A stretch of 64,000 bases of DNA from positions 29,751,824 through 29,815,823 of the forward strand of contig NC_091195.1 in the NCBI RefSeq assembly GCF_040958095.1, in the 5' to 3' direction. The stretch's first letter is position 1. Every line of letters begins with the position of its first letter. The notes under the pieces are model-generated. The model made no database searches, was not told the origin of the DNA, and saw only the letters and a list, made by a program, of their open reading frames with translations. The position numbers and the translations under genes were made by a program. Of the stretch, positions 22,283 through 32,700 are shown piece by piece. Origin of the DNA: Procambarus clarkii (Eukaryota; Arthropoda; Malacostraca; Decapoda; Cambaridae).

Positions 22283-22804
22283 ATAGACACTTTAAAGTGC
22301 ACATGGAAGCAGTAAAGACAGATCCCAATAAAGAGAAATCGGTAACTAGCTTGGCCAGTCAGTTGGCTCAGGGAGAGGAATTGTTGTTTAATGAGGAGGA
22401 TGCAGTATATTAAAGGAATTTTGGAAGTGGAAAGCCCTGGGTGGAAGGGAAAATTAGGGAGGTCCTAGGCCACAGGAACTTCACTGTGCAAGTGCAGAGT
22501 TTTGGGAACATTAATTGGAAAAGGCATGCCGATCAGCTCATGCCAAGGTTCACAGGGAATTTTGAAGACCCTTCAGGTGGGGGGGGGGGGCAACTAGTGA
22601 TATCCATCCTTATAATGAAGGGATAGCAGCACCTGCAGGAGACCGGGAGGCAGAGCAAGGGGCAGTAGAGGGTAATGGGGATAGAGTTAACCCTATGGAC
22701 TCTACAAGGAGTAATTCAGAAGAATGTTTCCCAGAAGTAACAGGTCAGGACTTCCAGTTGAGAAAATCAGGAAGTCATACGACCGCCTGATAGACTTAAC
22801 CTGT
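22283..22804 (+). pseudogene. Element Y integrase C-terminus
   Basis: Resumes after LINE B with NRHFKVHMEAVK and continues through KPWVEGKIREVLGHRNFTVQV and WKRHADQLMPR, the usual chromatin-side C-terminal region of gypsy integrases. It ends near 22804 in a stretch that reads RPPDRLNL in one frame. Damage: a TAA at about 22411 and a run of 11 G at 22577-22587 that shifts the frame. The element's stop lies about 30 bp before the right LTR. Confidence 0.82.
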
Positions 22805-22819
22805 AGGGATATAGTTTAT

Positions 22820-22834
22820 TTAAAAGGGGAGGAA
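22820..22834 (+). other. Polypurine tract of element Y
   Basis: AAAAGGGGAGGAA lies directly before the right LTR, the expected place for the plus-strand primer. Confidence 0.85.
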
Positions 22835-23005
22835 TGTTGGGATTGAGTACTACAGATGTTGGAGGTAGCATGTTTGGAGCAGATGCTCTTTTGTTTATGA
22901 TCTTGTTAATAATATTTCATGTACCTGATAATGTTTTGTTGTTGTTACTGGCTGAGAATAAAAACCATGTGGACGAAGATTGTTTGTCTGACCAAAACCA
23001 TAACA
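22835..23005 (+). repeat. 3' LTR of element Y
   Basis: 171 bp, TGTTGGG to CATAACA, two substitutions from the 5' LTR. Followed directly by GCTGT, the target duplication, and then by coding sequence of element X. Confidence 0.95.
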
Positions 23006-23010
23006 GCTGT

Positions 23011-24148
23011 GGAGGAGGGACTGTTCCATTTGCAGATGGCCTAACGTGAAGAGGTGCAGTCGTTGCTTTAAGAATTCTCCAGTCTGTTCGGGGAGGTCCC
23101 GACCCAGACTGATGCTATTTGCCATGATGTCAAGTTGACGGACTACATCCCCATTCGCCTTCAACCCTATCAGATGAGTCCAGAAAAGAAGGCCATCGTA
23201 CAGAAGGAGGTCGACTTCTTGCTCCAGCACGGCCTCATCCGGCCGAGCCAGGGCTCTTGGTGCTCGCCCTGCCTTTTGGTCCCCAAACCAGACGGCTCCT
23301 GGCGATTATGCACCGACTACCGGCAGCTCAACAAGGTGACCATTGTGGATGCCTATCCGTTGCCCTGTCTCAAGGACTGCATCGATGAAATCGGGAACGC
23401 CACGTATGTCTCAAAATTCGATCTCTCAAGGGGGTACTATCAAATCCCACTCACTGAACGTGCTAAACAACTAACTGCGTTCGTGACACCCGAGGGTGTT
23501 TTTGAGTATCGAGTGTTACCTCGGCAAGATAAAATCAGTGCCATTCTGGAGTATCCGGGGCTAAAGTCTAAAAAGGACGTTCAAAGATTTATTGGTATGT
23601 GTGCGTACTATCGGCGCTTTTGTCTGAACTTTTCCAGTGTTGCCACTCCTCTCACAGACTTGTTGCCAAAGGCCGTTAAATTTAAGTGGTCATCAGACTG
23701 TGCAGAGGCATTTAAAAATTTGAAAATGATCTTAGCTTCCGCCCCAGTGCTTGCTAGTCCAAGGTTCGACCGACCGTTTAAAATTCATGTTGACGCATCT
23801 GACTCGGGTGCTGGTGCAGTGTTGTTGCAAACTGGGGATGATCAGGTGGAACACCCAGTATATTATTACTCTGTGAAATTTGACAAGGTGCAACGCAATT
23901 ATTCAGTGGTAGAAAAAGAGGCGTTGGCGCTAGTGTTAACATGTAAAAAGTTTGAAGTTTACCTCACAGGTAATATAGTGGAAGTGTACACGGACCATAA
24001 CCCACTAGTCTTCCTGACTCAGATGAAGGGGAAGAATAAACGCATCCTCAGGTGGGCATTGTACCTACAGGACTTCAATCTGTCTATTATCCACCTACCA
24101 AGCCGGCTCAATGTGATGGCCGACGCTCTGTCCCAGTTGCCTGAATAA
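23011..24148 (+). pseudogene. Element X reverse transcriptase (internally deleted) and RNase H
   Basis: Continues in phase from the X integrase. The lead-in SSLFGEVPTQTDAICHDV carries two stops (TAA at 23042 and 23069); the RT frame is then open from 23135 to 24148. RT N-terminal motifs are clear: CLLVPKPDGSWRLCTDYR, DAYPLP, SKFDLSRGYYQIPL. At about 23520 the sequence jumps from FEYRVLP to DKISAILEYPG, deleting the finger/palm block with the catalytic aspartates. The connection domain and RNase H follow (HVDASDSGAGAVLLQ, EKEALALVL, YTDHNPLVFL, NVMADALSQLPE). The frame ends just after this domain, so no integrase follows RT. Confidence 0.88.
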
Positions 24149-24439
24149 CATTCATCTGAGCCACAGGAAGCCATTTGCCAACTGTCATGCTTTATTTTTT
24201 TTTTTTTTAGGTTCTCCTGTGACATTAAATATTCCGTGTCCAATTTATTTACTTCCCTGTTTTTTTGTGTATGTGTTTTTTTTTCAGAGAATTCCTTTGT
24301 ATTTTTCTTGCAGAGAAATTGTTGTTTTTGATTGATTTTTTTGTCATAAAATTTCCTTTTTATTCTCTGTATACTCTTACAAAAAAATATGACTACTATT
24401 CTAGTAGTCACATTTTTTTTTCTCTGAAGGGGAAAGGAG
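24149..24439 (+). other. 3' non-coding region and polypurine tract of element X
   Basis: T-rich DNA without coding, ending in GAAGGGGAAAGGAG (24427-24439). That is a polypurine tract placed directly before the LTR start TGTTATGACC. Confidence 0.7.
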
Positions 24440-25784
24440 TGTTATGACCCTGGGTTCCTCAGTGGAAACCAGAGGTCAAAATTGAGCTATTAAACTTTCT
24501 TATAGTATAGTTGGGCGCATCACGAGCTGCAATTGTTTGTATCTTCCCTGCCAGACGTAAGACTATTCTTGTTTCTCAAAGAGCATTTAAAGACTGTGCT
24601 TGGGGTTGATTATTAAATAATAACATAGGCACCAACTATGTTTTCTAATACTTTCTAATCATTTGTAAAGTAAACCTGAGTAAAGTGGGTATAGGGCTGC
24701 GGTACGATTAGTTGAGCAGTCTGCCGGCAGCGAGCCAGCTGGGGGAAAGGAGACTGAGAGTCTTGCTTTTTCTGAGCTGGCGTTGGGTGGACAGGATCCT
24801 CCTACCCTTCCTCCTCGTTTCCTTATTTCTGTGTCTTGTTCAAGCTAAGTATATACTGTGTACATTATTCATTTTCTGGCATACACATGTTCTATGTGTA
24901 GAGTAGTATACTTTGTGTGCAGTAGGTGTTTTTAGAGTTTATTTTACTAGTTATTCAAAAGGGGGTCCCAGTGGAACCACGTGGTCTCCCTACCTTAAGC
25001 TGACTCTAGCTTCAAGTGTTTCCCTAGTAGAACTTTACCCTAGCTTGTGTTCAGTGTAAAACCTTGTATCCTGTCTATGTGGACCAAGGCTTTTAACGTA
25101 AGACAGTGTGGTAAAGTAATTATTATTATTGTTATTGGTGTGAGTGTATATGGGGGGGGTTGTTAAGGGGTTAATAAATAAGTAGTAACGGAGTATATCC
25201 CTTCTTCCTGTGTGGGAGTGCTATGATCAACCTCTAGTCTGACATTTATTTATTTATTTATTTATTTATTTATATATATACAAGAAGGTACATTGGGTTT
25301 GTGAGAATACATTGGATAGTACAGTATTTACATTCTTGTAAAGCCACTAGTACGCACAGCGTTTCGGGCAGGTCCTTAATCTAGCAGATAATTTTAAGTA
25401 GGTAATTTCAATCAGATTTGATAAATGATAAAGATACATTACAAGAGAAAAATGAGATGAGAGAGATAAGTAGGTATATTAAAGCACATTGTTATATTAA
25501 AGCTCTGATTGATTACATTGACAGCTTGATTAGTAATTTAAACAAGGTTAATAGACACCATACAGCAGATTGACAGCACATATAAGACAGCAATGATCAC
25601 AATGGTAAAGATGTTCAGACTACTAGACATGGTCTAGTAGCAAGTTATTATTACTGTGGATAGTTTATTTTGGGGGCCGGGCCTTTTAGTTCTCCCATAT
25701 TTGATAACTCTGAATGCTACCTACTGCCCCTACACCCATGTTATAATAGATCCCCCATAGTACAGACACTCCTCTTATATAACA
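24440..25784 (+). repeat. Right LTR of element X, split by a LINE B fragment
   Basis: Starts TGTTATGACCCTGGG after the polypurine tract and ends TATATAACA. Subtracting the B insert (25244-25620) leaves 968 bp, matching the 970-bp solo LTR at 35508-36477. The two share start, end and internal blocks (CTGGGTTCCTCAGTGGAAAC, CCAGACGTAAGAC, GGGGGCCGGGCC) but are well diverged elsewhere. Confidence 0.85.
25244..25620 (-). mobile_element. LINE family B, copy 5 (3' UTR only)
   Basis: About 377 bp containing the (TAAA)n tail, the hairpin at 25339-25370 and the first unit of the 3' UTR duplication. It is truncated within the UTR. It carries no coding and was inserted in the LTR of X. Confidence 0.88.
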
Positions 25785-26130
25785 GTCTCCATGCACTTAT
25801 CTCATGCTGGGCAGCAGTTAGGCCATGCAATGTTGAGTGGGGACGAAAATAACACGAATTTTCTGCTGCAGTGCCAGTTCCAGTGCCACTCGCCAGCGTT
25901 TCCCGCCAAATCAATAGTAATGTGCTCCCAACTACCTGTAGTGTAATGGACCCAGGTTGCTAGTGCCCAGAAACAGAAACTAGACGCCTCCACTGTAAGA
26001 TAACTAGTGGTAAAATGCAAGTAATGTATTCTAACAAGTGAAGAAAACAAATTAAGAGTGTGACACGTGGTAGCAACACTGCCCGTTCATACAGCCTCTT
26101 CCCGGCCGGTCTCAAACTGGTAAACACCGC
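25785..26130. other. Unassigned DNA right of element X
   Basis: No coding or repeat signature recognised. It may be original flank of X or 5' sequence of the following family C element. Confidence 0.4.
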
Positions 26131-26216
26131 ACGGTCAACCCCCACCAGTCAACACCCACCAGTCCCAACCCCAGACTGTCAGCACCACTACCATTGAACA
26201 GAAGTATTCAGCAAAA

Positions 26217-26558
26217 ATGTCTTTGATAAAAACTTGCATAGAATGCAACATGAAGGTAGATTACCAACAGAGCTTTCAATGCCAACTCTGTTCAGTGGCC
26301 ATACACAAAAAATGTGCTAACATGACTAATAATCCAAGGAGAAATGGTCTCAGAGACCACTCTGTGTACTGGCTCTGCAAAACGGATGATGTAATTTTCT
26401 TGAAGATGATCGAAATCCTAGATAAAACTCCTGCTGAAAACAGAAAATCACTAATAAAGGCCTGCATAGCAATTTCAAATGTCTTCAAACAAATTGTCCA
26501 TGACACCAAGGTACAATCAGACATGGCACAGAGCCGACCCCACGCCACGTGGTCTTAA
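26217..26558 (+). pseudogene. Family C ORF1 N-terminus with PHD-like finger
   Basis: 113 residues from ATG 26217, in good context after AGCAAAA. Cys and His spacing is PHD-like: C-IE-C, C-QL-C, H-KK-C, then WLC; the last ligand expected about two residues after WLC appears to be missing (CKTD). The rest is helical (FLKMIEILDKTPAENRKSLIKA). PHD-type fingers at the N-terminus of ORF1 are known in CR1-like LINEs. I therefore read it as element ORF1 and not a host gene, supported by the family C endonuclease downstream on the same strand. The frame stops at 26556, at or just before the split. Confidence 0.65.
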
Positions 26559-29061
26559 ACCGTTTGACCGGCTTAAAATTCTACAACCCTTATGACGTGA
26601 AATAGACTTCTAGCAAAACTCTAGAATTGCCTTGCGCTGCCACCACCCGACCATTACCACTGAGCAATGACCGAGGTCTGGATCGATCATGCTAATCAAT
26701 AAACCTTGGGGCTTGATCCCCACTAGTAATATAGGGGAGGGTTGAATTTTACGTTAAAAGTGCGGAATTATTAAAATCAAAGGGATAATGAATTCTCACT
26801 TGGTGTTCGAATCTGCGGCCCAACTCAACTCGGCCTCGTGGTACCACGTGGTCCAGGACATGTAAACAATAGTACATAAAAATGGAAATAATAAAAAGAC
26901 AAATTTACTAGCTAAATGGTTTTATTCAAAACTAAACAAAATCTAAAATCAAAGCACTCCCTACTGAACACTCCCTATAGTGAAAGGCAATGAGTTGAAC
27001 TAATTTCCTATACCAACTCTTAGCAACTCTACCTTAGGGCGACCAGCTCAGGGTTATTGCTAGGTCTTGGGGCAAGTGGGTTGAGGTCACCTACCCGGGC
27101 CGCTCCTGGTTCCACACTGTCTTTCCCTCATGCTCCTCTACCCAGAAACACAGATCGGTATTCTTCCGCCTAGTTTACTAAGTTACTAGCAAGGCTTAAG
27201 TTTAACAACTAATCTCTGTTGTACTGAACGACCCAGATTGGTTGAATTCTTTAACTGAAGTTAATTACACAAGCATCTTAGGGAAGGGCTATTTCCAATT
27301 ACAAAATGGCTATTTGACCTTTGAGAAATAGTGGACGTGGAAACTCTGATGACCTGTGACCGCTGAGGTCACTCCGCGGCAAGGTCTAGTCCCGACTCTT
27401 GAAGTCACTGATGGTGACTTACTCATTATTCTAACAATCAGGATACTCTTGATACTATAAACAGGAATATTATACAATTTGAATGAAGACTAATTTCTCT
27501 AAATTACTGAATATGTGGAATAATTCATTATACGAAACTGAGACAAAGGCGCCAGTTATTTCCACCGCCAATCCCCCCAGGGGATGCTCCCGGGCCACTA
27601 CACGTGGGTCCAGCTTCCCATTCTCCCACGTGGGTCCAGCTTCCCATTCTCCCATGCATAGATAAAACATTCTGGATCATTCCTACAACAACTAGTTACA
27701 ACCCCCCCCCCCCCCCCGCACAAGCAACTTAGTAAACCTTGTTAATTTGTTCAAAATAACGAGGTTTAGTATCCCAAATCCTCAATAAACTCAACTCATG
27801 CCACAAACAAAAGCTAACCTAACTAAGAAAATATGACAATCATCAGATTGTCCAACAACATCATGATAAACATGTTCAAATTCTTCAATATCTCGGCTGT
27901 CAACTGACAGCAATCCTCCAACATCAGGAAACCTACATCCTACACTTACTGACGTAGCTCAATAAAATGTCCCTACTCTACCAGCAAAGACTAGCTATAA
28001 AAATCTCTTGGCTCTTCACTAGCCAACCTCATGTGTCCCCTAGAGCCGGACACACCATGCTCAACGTGAAACATAAAACTTGTATCAACAGACTGAACTT
28101 TCAGTCATCCGGGAGCGTACTACTAAACTCTACCAAGTTCACATCCGTGTACTATCCACTCCCCAATCAATGTCAACCATGACATTCTCAAGGAACACAC
28201 CTAGTTTTTATTTCATGTATCTAAAATATATAAAAAAAATTCCTACTATAACTATCACAGGTTTCAGCTGACTGTACAGCCAAGTGTTCACACTCACTGT
28301 AAGTGTGTCAATGTTTATATTGGTCTGCCTCTCCTGTGTTTAAACATTCTGAAAAAAATAGCACACAACATAATTTTCCATAACCATTTGTTCTGGGCTT
28401 AGACAATTACACAGGGGCTTCGATTTTAATTACTGACCAATTTATAGAGTAGAATTTTCATATCATTATACCAGAATATTTATTTTAAATCTGTTTTCCA
28501 ACATTTAAACAAAAGTGTCCAGATATTCTTTATACAGATGTTCAGAGCCAACTTTATCTTTTGTACCCAATGTTCATATTGAGTAATTGAAAAAAAAATC
28601 GATGCTGATGGACGCTGAATGTAGTCGTTGGCGATGATGATGTCGATCTTGCTTCTCCCATGCGTCGACGTCGATACCTGGTCCTCTTGTACTCCCATCC
28701 GGTACTCTTGGATGACGACAGAGTGTAGTAGAGCGGAGTGCCAAGTGACAGCTGTAGAATACTCTTACTTCGGCCATTGATCTGGCTCCCGACAGTCCAC
28801 ACGTCTTCATATCAATCACAGTTCACACGGCAGTCTTGATGTTAAACTTGACGACGCAGATGACCACAGCAGAGCAGGACTGGATGTACCAACGGTGTCG
28901 CGTAACAGGAGTGGTGTCAGAGGGTCGTAGAGGAGGGTTGCTTGTTTGCAGAACAGGTGAATCCCGTCTTCCATCATTGCTCACGTCATCTCAGGCGTTT
29001 CTTGACGTCACCAGGTTACTATAGGCCGTAAACATTAACTGTGTATACCCTCGTACCGCCG
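26559..29061. other. Unrecognised 2.5-kb insert between parts of LINE C
   Basis: No ORF with a recognisable protein on either strand. It contains an imperfect tandem repeat of about 27 bp, two units of CACGTGGGTCCAGCTTCCCA type (27599-27655), a C15 run (27703-27717) and scattered A+T-rich DNA. Its position inside ORF1 of C argues for an inserted element, perhaps a non-coding or LTR-derived one, but I found no terminal repeats or duplication. Confidence 0.4.
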
Positions 29062-29730
29062 ACTTTAGGCCAAAGGAGGCAATTTTGCGACAACAAAACA
29101 AGGACCCAAAATCTGCAGGTATTACAAATGGGTTACCTGTAAGCATAGGATATCGGGAAGAACATATAGAACATGTAAGTACGATCACCCTTACTTTTGG
29201 TACAATGTACCAAAAGCTGTGAATTCTTTCACTCAGAAATTTGCAAGAACTCTTTAGACAGGAAAGAATGCTTCAATGCGGAATGTCTAGCTTTTCATAT
29301 AAGGTACTAGGCGAATAAAACTGACAGACCGCCACTATGAAAACAGCCACAGCTCAATCGTCCAGGATGATTTATTAGCAAGAGAAAGAGAAGAATGGCT
29401 AAAAATGTCCAGACTCTACCACCATCTCTGTCAAATGCTAGAGAGGACGCAAACACAATGGCCTCCCTACCAGAGCCTCAGATATTAACACCAAATAAAG
29501 CATCCAGCACTTCCACAAACACGATAACATCCTTTATATTAGCCAACATCCAGGGTATAAAAACACGCAAAACAGAGTTAATTTTATAGATGGTCTCCTT
29601 CATGAAGCAAATGCACTGTTTGCAGCCCTAACGGAAACTCACACAAATGACTAACATCATGGTCAAATATGGATCTCAGAGTACAATCTTTTCAAATGTG
29701 ACAGGAAACACCGATTATAGGGTGGGGTCA
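29062..29730 (+). pseudogene. Family C ORF1 end (CCCH finger) and endonuclease start
   Basis: A degraded frame holds a CCCH-like finger (cysteines from 29113 through a histidine at 29186, ending CKYDHP). Basic sequence and then endonuclease N-terminal motifs follow (ILANIQGIKT, AALTETH, FKCDRK). Stops occur inside every block. It matches the better copy at 51181-51900 in order and spacing. Confidence 0.65.
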
Positions 29731-29754
29731 GCCTACCCTGTAGCCAAGGATATC

Positions 29755-32700
29755 GACAAGGATGCCAATACAAGAACAGAAACGCATAAGGCGAACGATA
29801 TCAAAAGTATCCGATTCACCAAGAATTCTATTGAGGGACAAGTGACCGTGAGGGACAGTCAAAAACCAAGACACACGCTCGTCCTGGAAGTCACGACATT
29901 CAATATGTACGACTGTAAGAGGGACAATGCAATTTTGACAATAAGAAGCAGGGCCGGCGCTCCATTAAGTGACCGTGAGTTAAGCACGTATGGCCAATAT
30001 GCAACCTTGCTAGAGCCATTTCTCACCGCCGGTTATGGTGGTAGGAGGAAGGCCACAGGGACACGTTACGCTTAAGAGTATACAGTTTGTTTCCAACAAC
30101 AGAGGACCAACAACCCTGCCAACGGGCAAGGACGGAGGAATGAATAACCGGGTAAAAGTCGGAATAAGGAAGACTTTTACAGGAGATGAGACAAGAGCGG
30201 ACAGCTTCTCAAGCGGCAGCATCCGCACGCTTATTTAAAGAAACACAAATATGGCTGGGAACCCAGCAAAACTCTACGGACTTAAATTTACTGGAGATAA
30301 GAAACAGCCAATGTTGAATCTCGACGCTCACTGGATGGACCGGATTAATTGAAGGACCCGAGAGCCATGAGGGCACTACAAGAGTCAACTACAACCGCAA
30401 AAGAGAATTGACAACGAGAAAGCAGGAGACGAAGAGCATAGAGAATAGGATAAAGTTCAGCTGTGAAGATGCTAGCCTCCGGAAGTAGGTGACATATATA
30501 AGTGCGGTCAGGAAAACCAATCAAGAAACCCACACCATCCACACACTTAGACCCATCGGTGAAGATGGAAACAGAGCAGGAGTGCAAAGAAAAATGCTCA
30601 AGGAAAAGGCGTTTCAGAATTATAGGAGGGGCAAAATCTTTAGTGATGCGAGTCAAGGACGTACAAAACTGCAGAAGGGGGGGACTCTCCACAGGGGCAA
30701 TGAAGGAACAATACGAGGAGAAATATTATTAATATGAACTGCAAGAGAATCCTGTAAGTGAGATAACTGGACAGAAAGAGGAAGGTGGTGAAGAGGAACA
30801 GGAACTACAGGAGGGGTAAAAGTCAAAGCACGACTGAGGCAAGAGGAACGATGTTGCAAGGACCACACAAGATAATGAAGACAGTAGCAATCACTGTGGT
30901 CCTGAAGAGATAGGAAGCCAGTGTCAACATACAAGGTGAGGGTGGGAGTCGAACGAAAGGAACCAAGCTGAGGCGTAACCCAGTATAGTGCAAAGCATCA
31001 AGACAGCGAAGAGTAGAAGGAGAAGCAGACAAGTAAGCAGGGCAACCATAATCGAGTTTAGACAGGACAAGAGAGGAATGTAATGTTTGAAGAGCGCGCC
31101 TATCCACTTCCCAAGAAGTATGAGACAAAACCTTAAGGAGGGTTGATCAGGGATACCTGATCAACCAGGCTGTGACTCATACGTCAGGCTGCGAGCATCC
31201 GCGTCCAACAGCCTGGTTGATCAGTCCGGCAACCAGGAGGCCTGGTCGACGACCGGGCCGCGGGGACGTTAAGCCCCGGAAGCACCTCAAGGTAACCTCA
31301 AGGTAACCTCAAGGGTAAGGGCCTTAGAGCATTCAACTCGGAGGTAAGAGATATGGGGCGACCAAGACAAATGAGTGTCAAAGATTAATCCCAAAAGCTT
31401 AGCGGAATCCTTGTACACAAGGGGGATGACTATATAGCAACATAGAGGGACGAAGAACGACATGCTTCCGAGTAAAAGTCATAGCACAAATCTTAGACGT
31501 AGAGAACCTGAAGCCATGATTGGTATCCCAAGACGACACGGCATCAATCACAAGTTGAAGCCGCCGTTGAAGTTGAGGCGAATCATCACCCTGACAGCAA
31601 AGGGTAAGATTGTCGACATAGAGAGCGGAGAAGACGCCAAAAGGAAGGGAGGAAAGAAGACCATTGAGGGCAACTAGAAAAAAAAAGAGTAGTGCTCAGA
31701 ACACTACCCTTGGGGTACACCCTTAAATTGCCAAAAAGGGGCAGAGAGAGTGATACCAAGCATCACTCTAAAGGAACGACGAGAGAGGAAGCTTTGGAGA
31801 AAGAGAGGGAGATTACCATGAAGGCCAAAAGAATGAAGTTGGGACAGAATATATCATCTCCAGGTGGTGTCGTAAGCCTTTTCCGGGTCAAAAAAAGGAT
31901 GGCAACAACGGAGGTCTTCGTAGCAAAAGCAGTAAGAATATAGACTTCCAAGTTCACCAGGACATCTGTTGTGCTGCGGCACTTGCGAAAACCAAATTGA
32001 GGAGGAGAGAGGTGGTGATAAGTGTTCTAAGAACCACATCAGATAAACGTTACCCATATGTTCAAAGAGTCTGCAGACAACTCGTGAGGGCAATAGAGCG
32101 GAAGTCCTTAGGGGATGTCCCAAGATATCCTAGTTTCTGAACAGGGAGGACAACAGCATCGAGCCAGTCCTCAGGGACTGATGACAACTCCCAGACCCGA
32201 TTATACAAACTCGGCAAATACTGAGATGTGCACGTGCATGGAGGGAGATGGTGAAGCAGCTCACAATGAATGCCATCGGAGCCCGCCGCCGTAGAACGGC
32301 AGAGGTCCAGGGCAGGTCCAGGTTCAGAGAGAAGGGATCGTTATAGGGAGTCCGAGATGGGTGCAGAAATCTATAGGACATGATTTAAGAACAGGCTTAC
32401 AAAGTAGGAAAACAGAGGAAGATGAGAACCAGAGCTAACAAGAAAAGTGGGAACCCAGTTCAGTCGCGACATGCAACAGGTCCGCCACAAGAGTACCATG
32501 GAGGTGAAGGACCAGCGAGACATCGGGAATGAAGTTATCTGCTATCTTGAGGATACGCTTCCAGATCTGCGGCAGAGCAGTTTCAGACATAATGGTGGAA
32601 ACATAAGACTTCCAACACTCACGCTTAGCTGTACGGATGGTCCTATGGGCCACTGCACTCGCCTTCCGAAACAAAAGAAAAGAATCAGCCGTCTGCTGGC

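Larger units (their letters stand above)
9101..23005 (+). mobile_element. Ty3/gypsy element Y, complete with both LTRs, carrying four nested insertions
   Basis: Two 171-bp LTRs (9101-9271 and 22835-23005) start TGTTGGG and end CATAACA. They differ at only two positions I can see, so the insertion is fairly recent. The 5-bp target duplication GCTGT lies at 9096-9100 and 23006-23010. Internal order is gag, CCHC knuckle, protease, RT, RNase H, integrase: the usual gypsy order, unlike host element X. Insertions are an ORF1-only retroposon (9779-12225), two LINE A copies (13084-17257) and a LINE B copy (19497-22282). Without these the element is about 4.5 kb, short for gypsy, and has no envelope-like frame. 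Confidence 0.93.
5070..25784 (+). mobile_element. Gypsy-like element X with integrase before reverse transcriptase (Gmr1-like order), interrupted
   Basis: Segments at 5070-6383, 7938-9100 and 23006-25784 belong to one element. Removing the inserted B LINE (6384-7937) and element Y (9101-23005, 5-bp duplication GCTGT) makes them co-linear. The order is gag knuckle, protease, integrase, RT, RNase H, polypurine tract, LTR. Codon phase is kept across the Y insertion, from the integrase tail into the RT lead-in (VNAV then EEGLFHLQM), so the order is not a rearrangement of two elements. Integrase upstream of RT is known from Gmr1-type Ty3/gypsy elements. Many stops, one frameshift and an RT deletion make it dead. 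The 5' LTR and gag N-terminus are not in the window. Confidence 0.85.
26131..29730 (+). mobile_element. LINE family C, copy 1, broken and split
   Basis: Plus-strand pieces of a PHD/CCCH-type LINE: ORF1 start at 26217-26558, ORF1 zinc-finger part and endonuclease start at about 29062-29730. The second part matches the intact copy at 51181 (ITSFILANIQGIKT versus VTSFIFANIQGLKT). About 2.5 kb of unrelated DNA separates them. The element ends where LINE D begins (about 29755). Confidence 0.7.

Noticed and set aside
26217..26558. PHD-finger ORF as a host gene
   Set aside because: PHD fingers are common in CR1-type ORF1, and family C endonuclease lies downstream on the same strand.
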